A DNA stretch of 64,000 nucleotides. Source: Chitinophagaceae bacterium. GTDB taxonomy: Bacteria; Bacteroidota; Bacteroidia; Chitinophagales; Chitinophagaceae. The stretch is taken from assembly GCA_016720565.1 (NCBI GenBank), contig JADKKJ010000001.1:124001-188000 (forward strand), read 5' to 3'. The notes beneath the pieces were generated by a model. That model was not told the DNA's origin. It saw only the letters and a program-made list of their open reading frames with translations, and did not search any database. Made by a program: the position numbers and the translations under genes. Positions within the stretch are counted from its first letter, which is position 1. Each line of letters begins with the position of its first letter. Positions 61,582-64,000 of this stretch are shown one piece after another.

Positions 61582-62433
61582 TTATAGTTCCACTTTCAAC
61601 TCTTCCCCTTTATTACTGATCTCAAACTTCTCATGTTTCTTCAGGAATTCACTGTATTTATTCTTTGTTTTGTCATCGGCTTTTTTGCCATCAATCAGCA
61701 GTTCACCTTCTTTATAGGAAACAGAATAACCTTTTTTACGATCCAGTAAGCCATCTTTTTCAAGGGAGGAAATGAATTCATTGTATTCTTTCAGCTCTGT
61801 TTTGGCTTTTTCCAGTTCTCCTTTTGCTTTTTCCATTTCTTTTTCAATTTTAGGAGAAAGTTCGGCCAGTTCCTTTTTCATTTTATCCATTTCCAGGGCC
61901 AGGTCCTTTGATTTTAGTTGGGCCAATGATTCCTCGATCTCTTTGCGGATCTTTTCACTGTCAAATTCCCTGAGGTTCTGCTGCAGGTCCTTCATTGAAG
62001 ATTCGATCTGCCTTTTTATTTTATCCCCATCAATTTCTTTGAGGCTGATCTCCATATTTTTCATAGCCTCTTCCATCTGGAGTTTTATCTTATCGCCATT
62101 TATTTCCTTTAATGATGTTTCCATGTTCCTCATCGCATCTTCCAGTTGTTTTTTGAACTGGTCACCGTTAAACGCTTTCATGGATTCCTCGATCTGTCTG
62201 CGGATCTTTTCCTGGTCCACTTTTAGATCGGCATTATCCATTTCTTCGATCACATCATCCAGGTCCCTGACCTTTTTTTCACTGATCTGCTTGTTTTTCG
62301 GGGTAGTGTCGCTTACCTGTCCATCTGGCCTGCCTGCTGCGAATCCCTGTCCCCAGGATACAAGTCCCAGCATGCAAACAAAGGCCACAATAATGGTCAA
62401 TACGTTGATAGCTCTTACTGAAGTTGGTTTCAT
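61582..62433 (-). CDS. Exported coiled-coil protein with 23-residue repeats
   Basis: 283 residues. A signal peptide or anchor (INVLTIIVAFVCMLGLVSWG) is followed by a highly charged helical region with about four and a half tandem units of roughly 23 residues, residues about 70-170, each like KIKRQIESSMKDLQQNLREF with a DGD or DSE turn between units. A further coiled coil ends near 215 and a mixed C-terminal domain (SYKEGELLIDGKKADDKTKNK) closes the protein. No known family. The promoter region holds an alternating TCGTA/TACGA array. Heptamer repeats lie at both its flanks. Confidence 0.75.
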   Translation of the reverse strand: MKPTSVRAINVLTIIVAFVCMLGLVSWGQGFAAGRPDGQVSDTTPKNKQISEKKVRDLDDVIEEMDNADLKVDQEKIRRQIEESMKAFNGDQFKKQLEDAMRNMETSLKEINGDKIKLQMEEAMKNMEISLKEIDGDKIKRQIESSMKDLQQNLREFDSEKIRKEIEESLAQLKSKDLALEMDKMKKELAELSPKIEKEMEKAKGELEKAKTELKEYNEFISSLEKDGLLDRKKGYSVSYKEGELLIDGKKADDKTKNKYSEFLKKHEKFEISNKGEELKVEL

Positions 62434-62461
62434 ACCATCGTTTTTTAGTTGATTAATATTT

Positions 62462-62499
62462 CACGAAATTCTTCGTACAAATATACGAGCTGTTTCGTA
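62462..62499. promoter_or_regulatory. Alternating TCGTA/TACGA array with 11-bp period
   Basis: CACGA (62462), TCGTA (62473), TACGA (62484) and TCGTA (62495) recur every 11 bp in alternating orientation, so each neighbouring pair is a palindrome (for example TCGTA-caaata-TACGA). It lies 29-66 bp upstream of the start at 62433, where a repressor or activator would bind. Confidence 0.55.
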
Positions 62500-62599
62500 T
62501 TAAGCAACTATGGTGCAGGTTTAGGGAAAATTTTAACAGCCCTTCGGCAAGCTTATTGACCTCTGCCTGCTACGGGAGCATCAGACCCCTCGGGAAGTA

Positions 62600-62636
62600 C
62601 TCCTAACTCCTAACTGCCAACTCCTAACTCCTAACT
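62600..62636. repeat. Tandem heptamer array (CTCCTAA)
   Basis: Five head-to-tail heptamers CTCCTAA, CTCCTAA, CTGCCAA, CTCCTAA, CTCCTAA plus CT. The same heptamer forms the arms of the hairpin at 61492-61578 one gene away. Its last bases overlap the stop codon (62631-62633) of the ABC-2 permease gene. Confidence 0.75.
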
Positions 62637-63893
62637 CTTCCTAAACGCCCATTTCATCAACTCCCTCCAGCTAGGTTTCTTGCCATACATCAAGATACCG
62701 GTGCGGTAGATCCTGGCGGCAAACCAGGTCGTAAGTATAAAACCAATGACCAGGGAGACCATGCTCAGGGCCAGTTGCCAATAGGGCACGGTGCCCGGTA
62801 CTCCGTAGGGGATACGCGCCATCATAACTATAGGAGAACTGAATGGAATGATACTGGCCCAGGTGGCTATAGAACCGGTGGGGTCATTAACGGCGGAGGT
62901 CATCAGGACAATGGATATGATAACCATCAGTGTTACAGGGAAACTGAGGGATTGCGCTTCTCTTACATCTTCATTGATGGCACTGCCGATGGCACCATAT
63001 ATAGCGGAGTAAAAGAAAAATCCACCGAGGAAATAAAAAGCAAAACAGAACAGGGTCAAAGGCAGGTTGATACTGGTAAATACACTCTGTACGCTGCCGA
63101 TGATCTGGTTGGCAGCCCCTCCCGACATGGCCGTAACGTTATAGATCACAAACATGAAAGTGATCCACAAAAGGAACTGTGTCAGGGCCACCATACCTAT
63201 GCCTATGATCTTTCCAAGCATCATCTGGAATGGTTTTACAGAAGAGACAATGATCTCTGCGATGCGGTTGGTTTTTTCTTCCATCACGCCCATCATAACC
63301 TGTGAGCCATAGATAAGAATGATGAAATAGATCAGGAAACCGCAGGCCAGTCCTATGACATTGGAAGTTTGCGCATTTACCGTTGCATCATTTTCATTAT
63401 TAAAATCGATCAGGATACGGTTAGAGGCCAGCAGGGCCCTTTTTTCCGCATCGATTCCCAGCTTTTCATGTTTGATCTCATCCCATATACGATTGATCTT
63501 GGCTGCCACCAGTTCTGGTGTGTTTGCGCCATAAAATTTCCGGGCCTTTAACACAAAACTCGTGGTGCCTTTTTTCTGCCAGTCAAGCGAATCAATATAT
63601 AAATAGGCTTCATAACCTGCGTCGGCATATTTATAACCTGTATCCTGGGTAACCAGTATCAGGGTTGAACTCTGATCCAGCTGGTTCTGTAGTTTAACCA
63701 GGCTATCAGAGATCAGCCCGGTTTTATCTGATACCGCCACTACCAGGTTATGCTTGCTTTTTTCCGCAATGTATCCCGTGCCGAATATCATCAGCATATA
63801 TAGTATCGGGAAAAGCAGGGTGCCTATTATAAACGTTCTCTTTCTAACTCTAGTGAGGTATTCTCTTTTTATGATCAGCCAGATCTTTTTCAT
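62631..63893 (-). CDS. ABC-2 type transporter permease (NatB-like)
   Basis: 420 residues. Starts MKKIWLIIKREYLTRVRKRTF, the family opening, then the first helix (FIIGTLLFPILYMLMIFG), a large extracytosolic domain of about 140 residues, and five to six helices from residue about 180 (NVIGLACGFLIYFIILIYGSQVMMGVMEEK). The EEKTNRIAEIIVSSVKPFQMMLGK segment is typical of NatB/YhaP-like permeases. It ends in a basic cytosolic tail. The partner ATPase gene lies just upstream, so the two form an exporter, perhaps for sodium, peptide or other cargo. Confidence 0.9.
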   Translation of the reverse strand: MKKIWLIIKREYLTRVRKRTFIIGTLLFPILYMLMIFGTGYIAEKSKHNLVVAVSDKTGLISDSLVKLQNQLDQSSTLILVTQDTGYKYADAGYEAYLYIDSLDWQKKGTTSFVLKARKFYGANTPELVAAKINRIWDEIKHEKLGIDAEKRALLASNRILIDFNNENDATVNAQTSNVIGLACGFLIYFIILIYGSQVMMGVMEEKTNRIAEIIVSSVKPFQMMLGKIIGIGMVALTQFLLWITFMFVIYNVTAMSGGAANQIIGSVQSVFTSINLPLTLFCFAFYFLGGFFFYSAIYGAIGSAINEDVREAQSLSFPVTLMVIISIVLMTSAVNDPTGSIATWASIIPFSSPIVMMARIPYGVPGTVPYWQLALSMVSLVIGFILTTWFAARIYRTGILMYGKKPSWRELMKWAFRKS

Positions 63894-63912
63894 GTTGGAG
63901 GTTTAAGGGAGT

Positions 63913-64000
63913 TCAGATTTTTTGAAATTGGCGGGTATTGGGGGTGCCTTCTACCAGTTTGATGAAAATATCATTCAGTGAAGGAAGTATTTCATTGAAT
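63913..64000 (-). CDS. ABC transporter ATP-binding protein, C-terminal fragment (runs off window)
   Basis: Only the last 28 residues are inside the window. Reading from the right edge they give FNEILPSLNDIFIKLVEGTP and eight more residues before a TGA at 63913-63915. LPSLNDIFIKLVEG matches the C-terminal extension of NatA-type ATPases that pair with ABC-2 permeases. The stop is 19 bp before the permease ATG at 63893. The catalytic part lies outside the window. Confidence 0.7.
   Translation of the reverse strand, partial: FNEILPSLNDIFIKLVEGTPNTRQFQKI

Noticed and set aside
62571..62600. Promoter or gene start in the gap between the coiled-coil gene and the ABC-2 permease
   Set aside because: No TAnnTTTG octamer with a -33 box and no start in front of a real frame. 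The region seems to be only repeat and spacer.
1..64000. tRNA, rRNA, riboswitch, CRISPR array or insertion sequence
   Set aside because: No cloverleaf-like or rRNA-like sequence, no regularly spaced repeats of CRISPR type, and no transposase reading frame were seen in any intergenic region. A covariance-model scan could still find a small RNA that I missed.

Overview
The window is chromosomal DNA from a Bacteroidota bacterium, most likely of the family Chitinophagaceae. This is inferred from several signs. Promoter octamers match TAnnTTTG and starts generally lack Shine-Dalgarno sequences. atpD-atpC stand apart from the other F1Fo genes. The division/cell-wall (dcw) cluster lacks murF and ddl. 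One protein carries a type IX secretion sorting domain, and families largely confined to this phylum (DUF4293, DUF6427, FadN-type fusion) are present. MurE carries the DNPR motif of meso-diaminopimelate ligases, so a Gram-negative-type peptidoglycan is expected. No rRNA, tRNA, CRISPR array, insertion sequence or prophage was recognised, and no gene-free stretch exceeds about 300 bases.

Layout. 1-4386: a TPR sensor kinase (cut by the window edge) and its LuxR-type response regulator, with two exported proteins between them: one with a C2H2-like Cys/His motif, one with an alpha/beta-hydrolase-like triad. 4407-9353: an MsbA-type ABC exporter, two divergently transcribed paralogous GT4-like glycosyltransferases and a methyltransferase-like protein, probably an envelope glycan locus. 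9429-15254: atpDC, a DUF4197 protein, YqgE, an orphan sensor kinase and a QueA-like protein. 15289-32292: the dcw cluster mraZ-rsmH-ftsL-ftsI-murE-mraY-murD-ftsW-murG-murC-ftsQ-ftsA-ftsZ, all on the plus strand. It is preceded by a group of DnaA-box-like sequences and three 10-bp-spaced repeats that look like an MraZ operator, and is closed by a strong terminator behind ftsZ.

32291-45515: an ABC-2 transporter pair, an SDR39U1-type epimerase, a beta-oxidation fusion enzyme (FadN type) coupled to a small metzincin-like protease, metG, an LD-carboxypeptidase, two paralogous membrane-anchored alpha/beta hydrolases and a Kup potassium transporter. 45735-55354: two uncharacterised envelope proteins, purQ, a split DsbD-type thiol-disulfide system, an ECF-like sigma factor and uvrA. 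55554-64000: a T9SS cargo protein, glyA, a sugar nucleotidyltransferase, a nitronate monooxygenase-like flavoenzyme, a small carboxypeptidase-regulatory-domain protein, a 23-residue-repeat coiled-coil protein and an ABC-2 export system that runs off the right edge.

Most of the window is housekeeping. The less ordinary signals are: a C2H2-like exported protein and a hydrolase inside a two-component locus; -7 promoter octamers placed only 3-5 bases before ATG at several genes, suggesting leaderless mRNAs; a DnaA-box group beside the dcw promoter; an alternating TCGTA/TACGA operator with an exact 11-bp period; heptanucleotide arrays (TTAGGAG) around the coiled-coil gene; a cytosolic metzincin coupled to fadN; and a DsbD whose N-terminal domain has lost its cysteines next to a stand-alone domain that keeps them.
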